From NCBI GenBank assembly GCA_050184295.1, contig JBFXAM010000008.1, positions 1 to 64,000 on the forward strand: a DNA stretch of 64,000 nucleotides. The letters are read 5' to 3'. Shown here in pieces: positions 7,260 to 15,712 of the stretch. The position numbers and the translations under genes are program-made. This DNA comes from JBFXAM01 sp050184295 (GTDB lineage Bacteria; Planctomycetota; Phycisphaerae; UBA1845; Fen-1342). Under the pieces are notes generated by a model. It made no database searches, was not told the origin of the DNA, and worked only from the letters and a program-made list of their open reading frames with translations. The stretch's first letter is position 1. The number at the start of each line of letters is the position of its first letter.

Positions 7260-9629
7260 ATGCCGCTGACCCTGATCGTCATCACGCTGTTGCTCAACGT
7301 CGGCGTGATCGCCGCCCTCGTGGTGGTCCTGCGCGACCTGCGCGCCATGCGCTCGAGCGGTACGCCCGGCGGCGCCCCGCGACCGGCTCGCGACGTCGTG
7401 TGCGATAGCGTGCTCCAGGCTCTGCCGGATCCGATCGTCGTCGTCGGCCCGAATGGCGTCGTGCGCGAGGAGCTCGGCGGCGCAGCGCCCGGCGCGGGCC
7501 GCGCCCTGCTCCAGCAGCTCCCCGACGACGCGCATGAAGCTTTTCTGCGCGCGCTCAACGGTGCGCTCGCCACGCAGCGCGAAGAGTCGCTGCGTTTCGC
7601 GCGCGACGATCGCTGGATCAACGCCCAGATCATCCCCTTGCCCCCGGGCGCGCAGCTCGGCGCCGCGGCGGTGGTCTTTCGCGACGCCACTCACGAGAAG
7701 GACTCGGCCGCCCGGCTCGATCGGCTCGCGAAACGCAACCAGGCCATCCTGCGCAGCGCGATGGACGGGTTCTTCGTCGTCGGCGAGGATTACAGCTTTG
7801 TCGAAGTCAACGACGCGTTCTGCCGCATGGTCGGGTTCGACGCCGACGAGCTCCGCCAACTCAAGATCACCGACCTCGAAGTCAACCAGCCCGCCCGCGG
7901 TCTCGCCACGACCGCCGGCCGCACCGGGCTGCACCACCTCGTCGGCGCGCACCGGCACAAGTCCGGCCACGTCGTCCAGCTGGAGCTCAGCGTCATCGCG
8001 CTCCGCGACGAGGGCCGCCGAATCCTCGTCGGATTCGCACGCGACGCCACCGAGCGCGTTCGCGCCGAGCAGCGCCTCCGCGAGGCCAACGAGCGCTTCG
8101 AATCGCTCGTGGCGCGCATGCCGCTCGGTTACATCGTCTGGGCGCCGGATTTCCGCGTGCTCGAATGGAACGCCGCCGCCCGCGAGATCTTCGGCTTCGC
8201 CCCCACCGAGGCGCTCGGGCGTCACGCCTACGACCTCATCGTCGGGCGCGAAGACCGCCTCGCGGTCGGACGCATGTGGGACGAAACGGTCAACGGCGAC
8301 GGCGCGGGCGCCGTGCTCGTCTCCAACGTCCGCAAGTCCGGCGAGCCCATCACCTGCGAGTGGTTCAACACCGTGCTGCGCGGCCCCGACGGCGCCGTGC
8401 ACAGCATCGCCACCATGGTGCGCGACGTCTCCGAACCCCAGCGCCTGCAAACCCAACTCCGCCACTCGCAGAAACTCGAGAGCCTCGGCGTGCTCGCCGG
8501 CGGCGTCGCTCACGACTTCAACAACTTCCTGGTCAGCATCCTCTGCAACGCGTCGCTGGTCGCCGAGCGCCTCCCGCACGACTCCGAGGCCCGCCGCCAC
8601 CTACAGAAGATCATCAACGCCAGCCGCCGCGCTTCCGAACTTACACGCCAGATGCTCACCTACGCCGGCCGCGGCACCTTCGACGTGCAGCCGCTCGATC
8701 TCAATGCGCTGGTGCGCGAACTCGGCGACTTCCTGCGCGCCGCGCTCGCGCGGAACGTCTCGCTCACGTTCAACCTGCACGAGCGTCTCCCGCTGATCGA
8801 CGCCGACAGCGGCCAGATTCAGCAGGTCGTGATGAACCTGCTCATCAACGCCAGCGAGGCGATCGGACAGAAGCCCGGCCTCGTCAGCATCGAGACCGCG
8901 ACGGTCGAGCTCGACGCGCGGCGGATCGCGCTCGAATTCGCCGAGCACAATCTCACGCCGGGAACCTACGTCCGCCTCACGGTGATGGACTCGGGCTGCG
9001 GCATGGCGCCCGAGACCGTCGCGCGGATCTTCGACCCGTTCTTCACGACGAAGTTCACCGGCCGGGGGCTGGGGCTCGCGACGATCCTCGGCATCGTGCG
9101 GGCGCACCGCGGCGCGATCAAGGTCGTCAGCGCGCTCAACCAGGGCACCGAGTTCGCCGTCCTGCTGCCCGTCTCGCGGCAGCCGGCGCCCGCCGCGCCG
9201 CCGACGCGCTCCGGCCCCAGCAGCCTGCCGCCGGGCGCAACGGTGCTCGTCATCGACGACGAGGCCGACATCCGCGAGGTCGTGCACGACATCCTCGAAT
9301 CCCGTGGCGCCAAGGTTCTGGTCGCCGAGAACGGCGCCCGCGGCATCGAGCTGTTTCAAAAGCACGTCGACGAAATCGGCGCCGTCCTGCTCGACATGAC
9401 CATGCCCGGCATGTCCGGCGACACCGTCTGTCGCGAAGTCCACGCGCTCCGCCCCGGAGTCCCGGTCATTCTTTCCAGCGGCTACAGCGAGCACGAAGCC
9501 ACGTCCCGCTTCGGCGGCGAACGCTTCGCAGCGTTTGTGCAGAAGCCTTACTCGATCGATGCGCTCGTCGAGACCTGCGCCACGGTGCTCAGTGCACCAC
9601 CGCCCGCGGGCAGCGGCGGCCGGACGTAG
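7260..9629 (+). CDS. PAS-containing hybrid sensor histidine kinase/response regulator
   Basis: A 789-residue sensor. An N-terminal membrane anchor (residues 2-24) is followed by three PAS-type regions, about 45-135, 150-275 and 280-395. The HisKA helix carries phospho-acceptor H418 in GGVAHDFNN. The HATPase domain has N-box MNLLINASEAI (about 527), a G1 box DSGCGM and a GRGLGLATILGIV box. The C-terminal receiver (about 660-780) has acidic pair D666/D667, phospho-acceptor D712 and K762. Phosphate would pass from H418 to D712 or to a separate regulator. AHDFNN-type kinases with a fused receiver often lack a partner DNA-binding regulator, and none is seen here. It is likely co-transcribed with the upstream Ser/Thr kinase. 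Confidence 0.9.
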   Translation: MPLTLIVITLLLNVGVIAALVVVLRDLRAMRSSGTPGGAPRPARDVVCDSVLQALPDPIVVVGPNGVVREELGGAAPGAGRALLQQLPDDAHEAFLRALNGALATQREESLRFARDDRWINAQIIPLPPGAQLGAAAVVFRDATHEKDSAARLDRLAKRNQAILRSAMDGFFVVGEDYSFVEVNDAFCRMVGFDADELRQLKITDLEVNQPARGLATTAGRTGLHHLVGAHRHKSGHVVQLELSVIALRDEGRRILVGFARDATERVRAEQRLREANERFESLVARMPLGYIVWAPDFRVLEWNAAAREIFGFAPTEALGRHAYDLIVGREDRLAVGRMWDETVNGDGAGAVLVSNVRKSGEPITCEWFNTVLRGPDGAVHSIATMVRDVSEPQRLQTQLRHSQKLESLGVLAGGVAHDFNNFLVSILCNASLVAERLPHDSEARRHLQKIINASRRASELTRQMLTYAGRGTFDVQPLDLNALVRELGDFLRAALARNVSLTFNLHERLPLIDADSGQIQQVVMNLLINASEAIGQKPGLVSIETATVELDARRIALEFAEHNLTPGTYVRLTVMDSGCGMAPETVARIFDPFFTTKFTGRGLGLATILGIVRAHRGAIKVVSALNQGTEFAVLLPVSRQPAPAAPPTRSGPSSLPPGATVLVIDDEADIREVVHDILESRGAKVLVAENGARGIELFQKHVDEIGAVLLDMTMPGMSGDTVCREVHALRPGVPVILSSGYSEHEATSRFGGERFAAFVQKPYSIDALVETCATVLSAPPPAGSGGRT

Positions 9630-9783
9630 GTCGCGAAGCGGGTCGACTTGTCAGCACCGTCTCGCGCCGGAATCGCGGGCTCGCGCCCGCGGCTCTGATC
9701 CCGCGCCATCCGCGCCGCACGCGCAAGCCTGCGACTCACAACCCGCCGGCCACGCCGACGGGAGCGGTCGATTCGCCGCGGCC

Positions 9784-9897
9784 GCCTGCCGGCGCAACTC
9801 GCAAACATCGCCCCGCCGACCGCCTGCCGGCGTGACCCGCAAACAGCGCCCCGCCGGCCGCCTGCCGACACGACCTGTAAACAGCGTCCGGCCGGCC
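9784..9897. repeat. Three tandem copies of a 38-bp unit
   Basis: Units start at 9784, 9822 and 9860. Each begins GCCTGCCG and contains a GCAAACA or GTAAACA core followed by a CGCCCCGCCG-type segment. The second copy is the consensus; the first and third have several substitutions each. The unit length is not a multiple of three, so this is not a coding repeat. A further weaker copy may precede 9784. Confidence 0.75.
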
Positions 9898-9997
9898 CGC
9901 GACCCCATGCGTCCTGGGACCCGCCGCGACGCCCCGTGCCCTGGCCCGGCGTCCGGCGCCGGAACGGAGAATTCAGAGGGATTTCGGCGGCGTTCGC

Positions 9998-10003
9998 TAT
10001 AAT
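9998..10003 (+). promoter_or_regulatory. Candidate -10 box for the dockerin-tailed exported protein
   Basis: TATAAT lies 62 nt upstream of ATG 10065. No good -35 is seen 16-18 bp upstream. The gene itself has a strong GGAGG ribosome binding site 7 nt before its start. Confidence 0.4.
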
Positions 10004-10064
10004 GGCGTTGTTCGGCGTCTGAACCCGGCGTTACCGCGCGTGCCCGCTCATCGGAGGCTGACGC

Positions 10065-11312
10065 ATGTCCCGCTCGCTCCCTATCGCGCTCGTCGTTGCG
10101 GCGCTTGCGTCGACCGCGGTGTCGTTCGCGCAGGAGCCGACCGCGCGGCGCCCGCTGCCCGCGCCTTGGTTTTCCATCGACCGCGCTTCGCCGACCACCG
10201 GTACGGGCATCCTGCCGGACGATGTGCTGCTCCATCCGGGGCCGCTCGTCACGGTGCCCGCGAACAACCTCGGCCTGACGCTCAACAACGACGAACTCGA
10301 CGGCTTGTCCGAGGGCAACGAAACCGTGCTGCCGCTTGACACGTTTGTGCTGCTGTTCGGCGTGTCGCGCAACACGGTCGGCGCGATTGCGCCGGATCCG
10401 ACGCTGGTCGGCCTCGGGCTGCCGTTCAACGTTTTTGACCAGGCGTCGCGCGGCCAGGCGGCCGGCGACCTGTACATGTCGCTCACGTTGTTTAACCGCG
10501 CGTTCGGGCCGCTGCCGCTCGCGTTCGCAATTCCGAACAACACCGAAGTGCGCAATCAGGGCGACGCCGGCGGCGTCGGCTACAGCTTGTTTCCGCCGGT
10601 GGCCCCGACCGTGACCGTGCCGCCGCCCATCGACGCGCAGGACGCCGGCTTCGTCCCCAAGCCGATCGCGCTCGCCGCGGTGTCGCGCGTTTACTTCTCG
10701 ATTGATCGCGTCAGCCCGTCGCGCTTCGTGCTCCCCGCGCCGCCCAGCGGGGCCACCGTCTATCTCGACAACAACCTCGCCGCCGCCGGCGGTGAAGTCG
10801 TCTACGCCACTCCCACCAGCCTGGGCCTGCTCGCGAACGACGAAATCGACGCGCTGTTAGTCTTCGACGACGGCGACGGCTTCTTCAACCCGCCCTTCGA
10901 TCAGATCCTCTTCTCGCTCGCCCCCGGCTCGCCCAGCCTGCTCGGAAACAGCCCCGCCGATGTCTTCACCACGCAGAACTTCGGCGTTTTCAACGTCTAT
11001 GCCAACGCGCTGACGCTCGGCCTGCTGCCCAGCGACGACCTGACCATGCTCGATTTCGCTCCGTGCCACGACCCGATCCCCTGTGCCGAAGACTGGGCGA
11101 TCGGCTTCAACCGGCGTATTCCCGGCGATCTTCTTTGCGACGCCGTCGTCGACAACTTCGACATCGACGCGTTTATCGTCGCGCTGCTCAATCCCGAGTT
11201 CTACGGATTGCTCTACCCCGAATGCAACATCTGGGCCGCGGACTGCGACGGCAACGGCTACATCGACAACTTCGACATCGATCCGTTCGTTCGCCTGCTC
11301 ACCGGAACGTGA
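10065..11312 (+). CDS. Exported protein with C-terminal dockerin-like EF-hand pair
   Basis: A 415-residue protein with a signal peptide (residues 1-23, ending VSFAQ). The body contains two related segments beginning PWFSIDRASP (about residue 27) and VYFSIDRVSP (about 209), each followed by a leader into an acidic LNNDELDGL/ANDEIDALL motif, so it looks internally duplicated. The last 60 residues carry two calcium-loop-like units, DAVVDNFDIDAF and DGNGYIDNFDIDPF. Such tails are widespread on exported planctomycete proteins; the body is unrecognised. Start ATG 10065 is set by GGAGG 7 nt upstream. It converges with the Kelch lipoprotein, whose tail is homologous, with only 22 bp between the stops. 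Confidence 0.75.
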   Translation: MSRSLPIALVVAALASTAVSFAQEPTARRPLPAPWFSIDRASPTTGTGILPDDVLLHPGPLVTVPANNLGLTLNNDELDGLSEGNETVLPLDTFVLLFGVSRNTVGAIAPDPTLVGLGLPFNVFDQASRGQAAGDLYMSLTLFNRAFGPLPLAFAIPNNTEVRNQGDAGGVGYSLFPPVAPTVTVPPPIDAQDAGFVPKPIALAAVSRVYFSIDRVSPSRFVLPAPPSGATVYLDNNLAAAGGEVVYATPTSLGLLANDEIDALLVFDDGDGFFNPPFDQILFSLAPGSPSLLGNSPADVFTTQNFGVFNVYANALTLGLLPSDDLTMLDFAPCHDPIPCAEDWAIGFNRRIPGDLLCDAVVDNFDIDAFIVALLNPEFYGLLYPECNIWAADCDGNGYIDNFDIDPFVRLLTGT

Positions 11313-11504
11313 CGCACCGGCCGCCGGACTGCTGCTAAGAACATCCGCCCGCCGTCACGCACGCGACGAATCCGTCAATGTCGAAGTTGTCCACCGCGCC
11401 GTCGCCGTTCACGTCCGCCTGCTCGCGCCGACACTGCGGATACGCCCCCGCGTAGCCCGCCGGATCGGTCAGCGCCAACACGAACGGATCGATGTCGAAG
11501 TTGT
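11266..11504. repeat. Inverted repeat formed by homologous dockerin-like coding tails
   Basis: The 25 bases at 11266-11290 recur exactly as the reverse complement at 11480-11504. They encode the NFDIDPFV core in two convergent genes. Related but less exact copies lie at about 11153-11175 and, inverted, about 11365-11390, giving nested inverted repeats across the convergence point. Confidence 0.85.
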
Positions 11505-12486
11505 TGATCCGCCCGTCGCAGTTCAAGTCCGCCAGCAGCGTCGGCGTAAACAGGTCGACGTGCGTCGTCGGCTGCAAGCCCTGGATCACCCCGCCGCCGG
11601 GCAACAGAATCCCGCTCGGCAGCGTCACCGCCGGCATTCCGTGTCGCGGCACCGGCAGCGGCGTATTCGTCGTCCACGTGTTCAGAACCGGGTCGTAGAC
11701 CTCGTTTACCGCGAACAACTGCGGCGTCTCTCCGCCGAGCACGTAAATCCGCCCCGCGAACGCCGCCGCACCCGGCGCAGCCCGCGCTGTCGGCATCGGC
11801 GCCCGCGCGCTCCACGTATTCGCAAGCGTGTCGTAACGCTCGTTGCTCCTGAACGACGCGCCGGCGCGCCCGCCGATCACGTACACATCCGTGCCGAGCG
11901 CCACCGCAACGAGGTGTTCTCGCGGCGTGGGCATCGCCGCCCCGGTGCTCCACTCGTTCGCCACCGGGTCGTAAATGAAGGTCGAGCCCGTCGCGGCGCC
12001 GGCCGGGTTCGTCCCACCGAAAACGTAGATGCGCTCAGCGACCGTCACGGCCCAGCATCCGCCGCGACCCTCTGGCAGGTCGGCGGCCGGCGACCACGCG
12101 TTCGCGTCCGGGTCGTATGCGAACACCTCGCGCTTCGCCGCGAAATCCGCCGCGTAGCCGCCGATCGCGAACAGCCGATCGTTCGCAACCGCGACGCCCA
12201 TGTGGTCGCGTCCGGCGGGCAGGTCGGCGACCGACATCCAGACGTCGGCATCGGCGTCGTAGCGCTCGACGCTGCGGAGCGCGCTGAATCCCGCCGAAAG
12301 TCCGCCCACCACGTACACGTGCCCGCGCAGAATCGCCGCGCCGGTCTCCTGCCGCGCCGTCGCGAGCCGCGCGCGATCCGTGTACACGCCGCCCGCGGGC
12401 GCCGGTGTACACGAGGATGCGAACAGCAGGATTGCCGGCAGTGCGACGAGCGCCGGAAGGGGCGAAGCGCGAGCGGTCGGCGTCAT
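11335..12486 (-). CDS. Kelch-repeat lipoprotein with dockerin-like tail
   Basis: A 383-residue protein. The signal sequence ends in ASSC (Cys26), a possible though imperfect lipobox. Residues about 40-310 form six Kelch-like blades with repeated GHVYVVGG, DRLFAIGG, ERIYVFGG, TDVYVIGG, GRIYVLGG strands and following W-x2-x2-P segments; they should fold as a beta-propeller. The tail has two calcium-loop-like units, LNCDGRINNFDIDPF and VNGDGAVDNFDIDGF. It is probably surface- or outer-membrane-bound; the ligand is unknown. Start ATG 12486 has GGGAG 8 nt upstream. A TACAAT (minus strand, 12581-12586) about 95 nt upstream is a possible -10. Confidence 0.85.
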   Translation of the reverse strand: MTPTARASPLPALVALPAILLFASSCTPAPAGGVYTDRARLATARQETGAAILRGHVYVVGGLSAGFSALRSVERYDADADVWMSVADLPAGRDHMGVAVANDRLFAIGGYAADFAAKREVFAYDPDANAWSPAADLPEGRGGCWAVTVAERIYVFGGTNPAGAATGSTFIYDPVANEWSTGAAMPTPREHLVAVALGTDVYVIGGRAGASFRSNERYDTLANTWSARAPMPTARAAPGAAAFAGRIYVLGGETPQLFAVNEVYDPVLNTWTTNTPLPVPRHGMPAVTLPSGILLPGGGVIQGLQPTTHVDLFTPTLLADLNCDGRINNFDIDPFVLALTDPAGYAGAYPQCRREQADVNGDGAVDNFDIDGFVACVTAGGCS

Positions 12487-12605
12487 GGTTGTGCTCCCGT
12501 TGCGACGCGACGTGCGAAGCCGCGCGCCGCGTTGAAGCGCCGCCGCCCCGCGGACTCGCGAGGCGGCGCTGATCGCACAGATTGTAGAAGCACGCGCGGA
12601 CGACG

Positions 12606-12977
12606 TTACCAGCGTTTTCCGCCGCCGCCGCCGCCACCTCCACCGCCATAGCCGCCGCGTCCTCCTCCTCCGCCGCCGCCGAATCCGCCGCGCGGCCCAC
12701 CGGGTCCGCGACCGCCGCCACCGCCGGGCCGACCGGTCGGCGGGCGTGCTTCGTTCACCGTCAGCGTGCGACCGTCGATTTGCGTGCCGTTCAGGCCGTT
12801 GATGGCCGCGGTCGCCTCCTCGTCATTGTCCATCTCGACAAATCCGAAGCCGCGCGAACGACCGGTCTCGCGGTCGCGCACGACCGACGCGGTGCGCACC
12901 GCGCCAAACGCGGCAAACGTTTCCTGCAACTGCTCTTCGCTCGTTGAAAAAGACAGATTACCCACGTAGATCTTCAT
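12606..12977 (-). CDS. RRM RNA-binding protein with Gly-rich tail
   Basis: A 123-residue protein with one RNA recognition motif, residues 1-78. RNP2 is IYVGNL (3-8) and RNP1 is RGFGFVEM (42-49), both with the aromatic residues needed for RNA stacking. The rest (about 79-123) is a Gly/Arg-rich tail with long glycine runs. This layout matches the small cold-induced Rbp-type proteins of cyanobacteria and planctomycetes, which bind single-stranded RNA. It is transcribed alone. No strong Shine-Dalgarno sequence precedes ATG 12977, but the start aligns with the family. Confidence 0.92.
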   Translation of the reverse strand: MKIYVGNLSFSTSEEQLQETFAAFGAVRTASVVRDRETGRSRGFGFVEMDNDEEATAAINGLNGTQIDGRTLTVNEARPPTGRPGGGGGRGPGGPRGGFGGGGGGGRGGYGGGGGGGGGGKRW

Positions 12978-13176
12978 CGGAATGCTGCCCTGGCGAAAAC
13001 GGGGGTTGGGAGTTGGGGCCGACGGTCGGCCTCGAACATGACAGTGGCTCAGAGGTCGTCGATCGCGCGCCGCAGAAACGAGTAACGTGCCGACTCGCCG
13101 ATTCGACCGAACTGATCCGGCAGCCTAACGCGGACGCACGGGCCCGTCAATTTGATTTCGTCGTTCCATCGCCGAC

Positions 13177-14508
13177 TCAGCGCTGGGCCGTGTCGCCTGC
13201 CCACAGCTCCCGCAAGTTGCGCAAATAGGGCTGCAACGCCCGCGGCAGCCGCACGCTGCCATCCGCCTGCTGGTTCAGCTCGATCAGCGGAATCAGGATG
13301 CGTGGCGACGCGACGACCGTGTTGTTGAGCGTGTAGCAGAATTGCACCTTGCCGTTGGCATCGCGATACCGAAGCCCGAGCCGCCGCGCCTGAAAATCGT
13401 GCAAATTGCTCGCGGAATGTGTCTCGCCGTATGCGCCCCGGCTTGGCATCCACGTCTCGATGTCGAACATCCGGAACTTTCCCTGACCCATGTCGCCGGT
13501 GCAGACCTCCAGCAACCGATACGGCAGCTCCAGCGCCTGAAGCAGCTTCTCGGCGTTTTCGATGATGACGCGGTGCCAATGAGCCGCTTCGGTCGCGTCG
13601 GCGCGGCAGATCACAACCTGCTCGATCTTGTCGAAGAAGTGAATGCGATACAGCCCGCGCGTGTCCTTGCCCGCGGCGCCCGCCTCGCGCCGAAAACACG
13701 TGCTCCGCGCGAAGTACAGCTTCGGAAGTTCGGCGTCCTCGAGCACCTCGTCCATGTGCAGCGCGGTGACGGGAACCTCTGCCGTGCCCACCAGCGACTG
13801 CCCGTCGCGCTCGACGAGATAGACCTCCTCGCGATGCAGCGGAAAGAAGCCCGTCCCGTACATCAGTCGATCGTTCACAAGCACCGGCACCGTCAGCGGC
13901 GTGAACGCGCGCCGCTCGCCGGTGCGGCCCGGCGGCTCGTGCGCGCTCTGCGTCATCAGGTCCCACGCCAGCCGCAGGACGGCTTCGTGCAGCTCCGAAC
14001 CAAGCCCGGTGAGCACGTAGTTGCGCGAACCCGCGAGCTTTACGCCGCGATCGAAGTCGTAGAGATGCAGCGCCTGACCCAGTTCGACGTGGTCCTTGAA
14101 CGGAAACCCGAACTCCTCGCGCGGGCGCGGCACGCCGACGCGCTTCACCTCGATGTTGTCCGCGGCACTGGCGCCGACCGGGGCATCGGGGCTGGGAATC
14201 TGCGGCAGCAGCAACAGCAGTTGCTGAAGCACCGCGTCGACGGCCTGCAACTGCTCCTCGATCTCTTTTACGCGCGTTTTGATCCGCGTCATCTCGCTGG
14301 TCAGCGCAGCCCGCTCCTCCTTCGACGCCTTGGCAATCCGCTCGCCGCCCAGCTTCTGCTCGTGGCGGAGCGTGTTGAACTCGGTCTCGAGCGCGCGTCG
14401 CCGGGCGTCGACTTCGAGCACCTGGTCGACATTGCAGGGCATGCGCTTGCGTTCGCACGCCTGGCGCACGAGATCGGGAGTTTCGCGCACGATGCGGATG
14501 TCGATCAT
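13177..14508 (-). CDS. serS: Seryl-tRNA synthetase
   Basis: A 443-residue class II aminoacyl-tRNA synthetase that charges tRNA-Ser. The N-terminal 110 residues form the long two-helix coiled-coil arm that grips the tRNA (EVDARRRALETEFNTLR onward). The catalytic core contains the TAEVPVTALH motif, motif 2 with R273 in CFRREAG followed by the RGLYRIHFF strand, and motif 3 near ASPRILIPLIE with its arginine. The start is ATG 14508, where MIDIRIVRETPD matches the usual SerRS N-terminus; the upstream open frame to 14604 is discarded. A TATAAT on the minus strand at 14603-14608 lies about 95 nt upstream, leaving a leader of roughly 90 nt. Length is slightly above the typical 425-430. Confidence 0.95.
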   Translation of the reverse strand: MIDIRIVRETPDLVRQACERKRMPCNVDQVLEVDARRRALETEFNTLRHEQKLGGERIAKASKEERAALTSEMTRIKTRVKEIEEQLQAVDAVLQQLLLLLPQIPSPDAPVGASAADNIEVKRVGVPRPREEFGFPFKDHVELGQALHLYDFDRGVKLAGSRNYVLTGLGSELHEAVLRLAWDLMTQSAHEPPGRTGERRAFTPLTVPVLVNDRLMYGTGFFPLHREEVYLVERDGQSLVGTAEVPVTALHMDEVLEDAELPKLYFARSTCFRREAGAAGKDTRGLYRIHFFDKIEQVVICRADATEAAHWHRVIIENAEKLLQALELPYRLLEVCTGDMGQGKFRMFDIETWMPSRGAYGETHSASNLHDFQARRLGLRYRDANGKVQFCYTLNNTVVASPRILIPLIELNQQADGSVRLPRALQPYLRNLRELWAGDTAQR

Positions 14509-14602
14509 CACGATGGCCTTGTGTGTGCCGCGGTCGCCGATCCACGCCCGCGAATCGCCGCCACCCAGGATGGCACGCGTCGCGCCGCCGGCGCGGAGCG
14601 GC

Positions 14603-14631
14603 ATTATACGGGCCGGCCAACGCCGCGTTAG
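14603..14631 (-). promoter_or_regulatory. Candidate serS promoter
   Basis: On the minus strand a perfect TATAAT (plus 14603-14608) sits 17 bp from CTAACG (plus 14626-14631), a weak -35. Transcription would begin near 14596 and run into serS. Confidence 0.5.
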
Positions 14632-14670
14632 GTCGCCCGGGATGCCGGGCGCCGCGCCGCGCCGCGGTGC

Positions 14671-15660
14671 TTACGTCGTCGTTTGACCAGTCACGGGCGC
14701 ACAGGAGATTCTCAAGTCGGGGAATCCGATCGCGAGCCGCTCCATCACACGATCCCAGTTCGGTGAGCCCCACTGGTTTGTGAAGGCGTAAGTCCGGCCC
14801 GCATGGATGATCAACTCCCCGTCGCCTACGAACCAGCGCCCCGCGACGAAAGGGCCGTCGTAGTTACCGCGGGGACTAAGTCCGACAAACGTCGCCGCGT
14901 CGACCACGCTCGGCACGTCGCGCCACACGCGATTCGGCCGTTCCTGCATGACCTCGGTCACACGATCCGGGTGGACGCCGCGCGACACAATCTCATGCAC
15001 GAGCCGCAGGATGGCCCGCCCTTTCGACAGCGAGCTGAAACGCTGCTCGCCGACCTGCAAATCGTAACGGCGCCGCGCGGCGGTCACGCGGAGTGCGGCA
15101 GTTTCGGCCGGCATTCGGAGGCGTCTCCGCAGCGCGTTTTCGACCCGGCGAGACAGAGCTGCCGGCTCGCGCCACGTGGTCGGGTAGTTCGCGGGTCGGG
15201 TCGGAGGAACCTGCCCCGGCGGAAGCCAACCGTACAACTCGAACGATCGGAACACCAAGGCGTCTTTGGTCTCCGGATCGTGGTCCGACAGACCGGCGAG
15301 CGGGCTCGGAACGAGAATCAGGTTGGCAAGGACCGTGTGGCAGCGCGCGTCGTAGCAACTTTGTGGCCAAATGTGACACGCTTGATACGCCTTCGGCGAA
15401 GCGCCTGTCATTCGCCGAATCGCGTAGACTGCATAGACGTTGCTGTCCAACGTCTCGCCCGCCACCGTTGACCCAGGCGACTCTCCCGCGCCCTTCCGGG
15501 CGCGGCGGTAGTTTGGAAAAAATGCCCCAACGCCGTCGCTCGCAAATAGCCGCCGATGCACCTCGGGATTCGCCCACAGGCTCGTCTCCGCCACGAGCGC
15601 GGCAAAGTTGACATGGTGACGCCGCGCCACGTCCTGGAAATCTCGGATTCCGTCGTGCAT
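14671..15660 (-). CDS. HNH-endonuclease-like protein of unknown role
   Basis: A 329-residue protein with no signal peptide. The central segment, ACHIWPQSCYD then HTVLANLILVP and LSDHDPE, has the His/Cys and Asn-containing spacing of an HNH-type beta-beta-alpha-metal fold. I infer an HNH-like nuclease; this family often lacks a defined substrate. The N-terminal part has ARRHHVNFAALV and the NVYAVYAIRRMTG motif. The C-terminal third (ADG-type strands, FTNQWGSPNWDRVM) may bind DNA or protein. It lies between serS and the M16 gene, same strand, 52 bp from the latter. No methyltransferase is adjacent, so it is not obviously part of a restriction system. Confidence 0.5.
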   Translation of the reverse strand: MHDGIRDFQDVARRHHVNFAALVAETSLWANPEVHRRLFASDGVGAFFPNYRRARKGAGESPGSTVAGETLDSNVYAVYAIRRMTGASPKAYQACHIWPQSCYDARCHTVLANLILVPSPLAGLSDHDPETKDALVFRSFELYGWLPPGQVPPTRPANYPTTWREPAALSRRVENALRRRLRMPAETAALRVTAARRRYDLQVGEQRFSSLSKGRAILRLVHEIVSRGVHPDRVTEVMQERPNRVWRDVPSVVDAATFVGLSPRGNYDGPFVAGRWFVGDGELIIHAGRTYAFTNQWGSPNWDRVMERLAIGFPDLRISCAPVTGQTTT

Positions 15661-15712
15661 GGCAGACTCCCGACCTCCACGGTCGTGGCTCCGACCGAGC
15701 GCAACGCGCGCG

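Larger units (their letters stand above)
9630..10064. other. Intergenic region with 38-bp tandem repeat
   Basis: This 435-bp gap between two plus-strand genes contains three tandem 38-bp units (9784-9897) and, near its end, a TATAAT. I see no credible gene; open frames across it have repetitive Arg/Pro-rich translations. Confidence 0.6.

Noticed and set aside
5685..8600. 971-residue open frame on the minus strand
   Set aside because: Mirror of the Ser/Thr kinase and histidine kinase genes, whose motifs are unmistakable; no motif in the antisense product.
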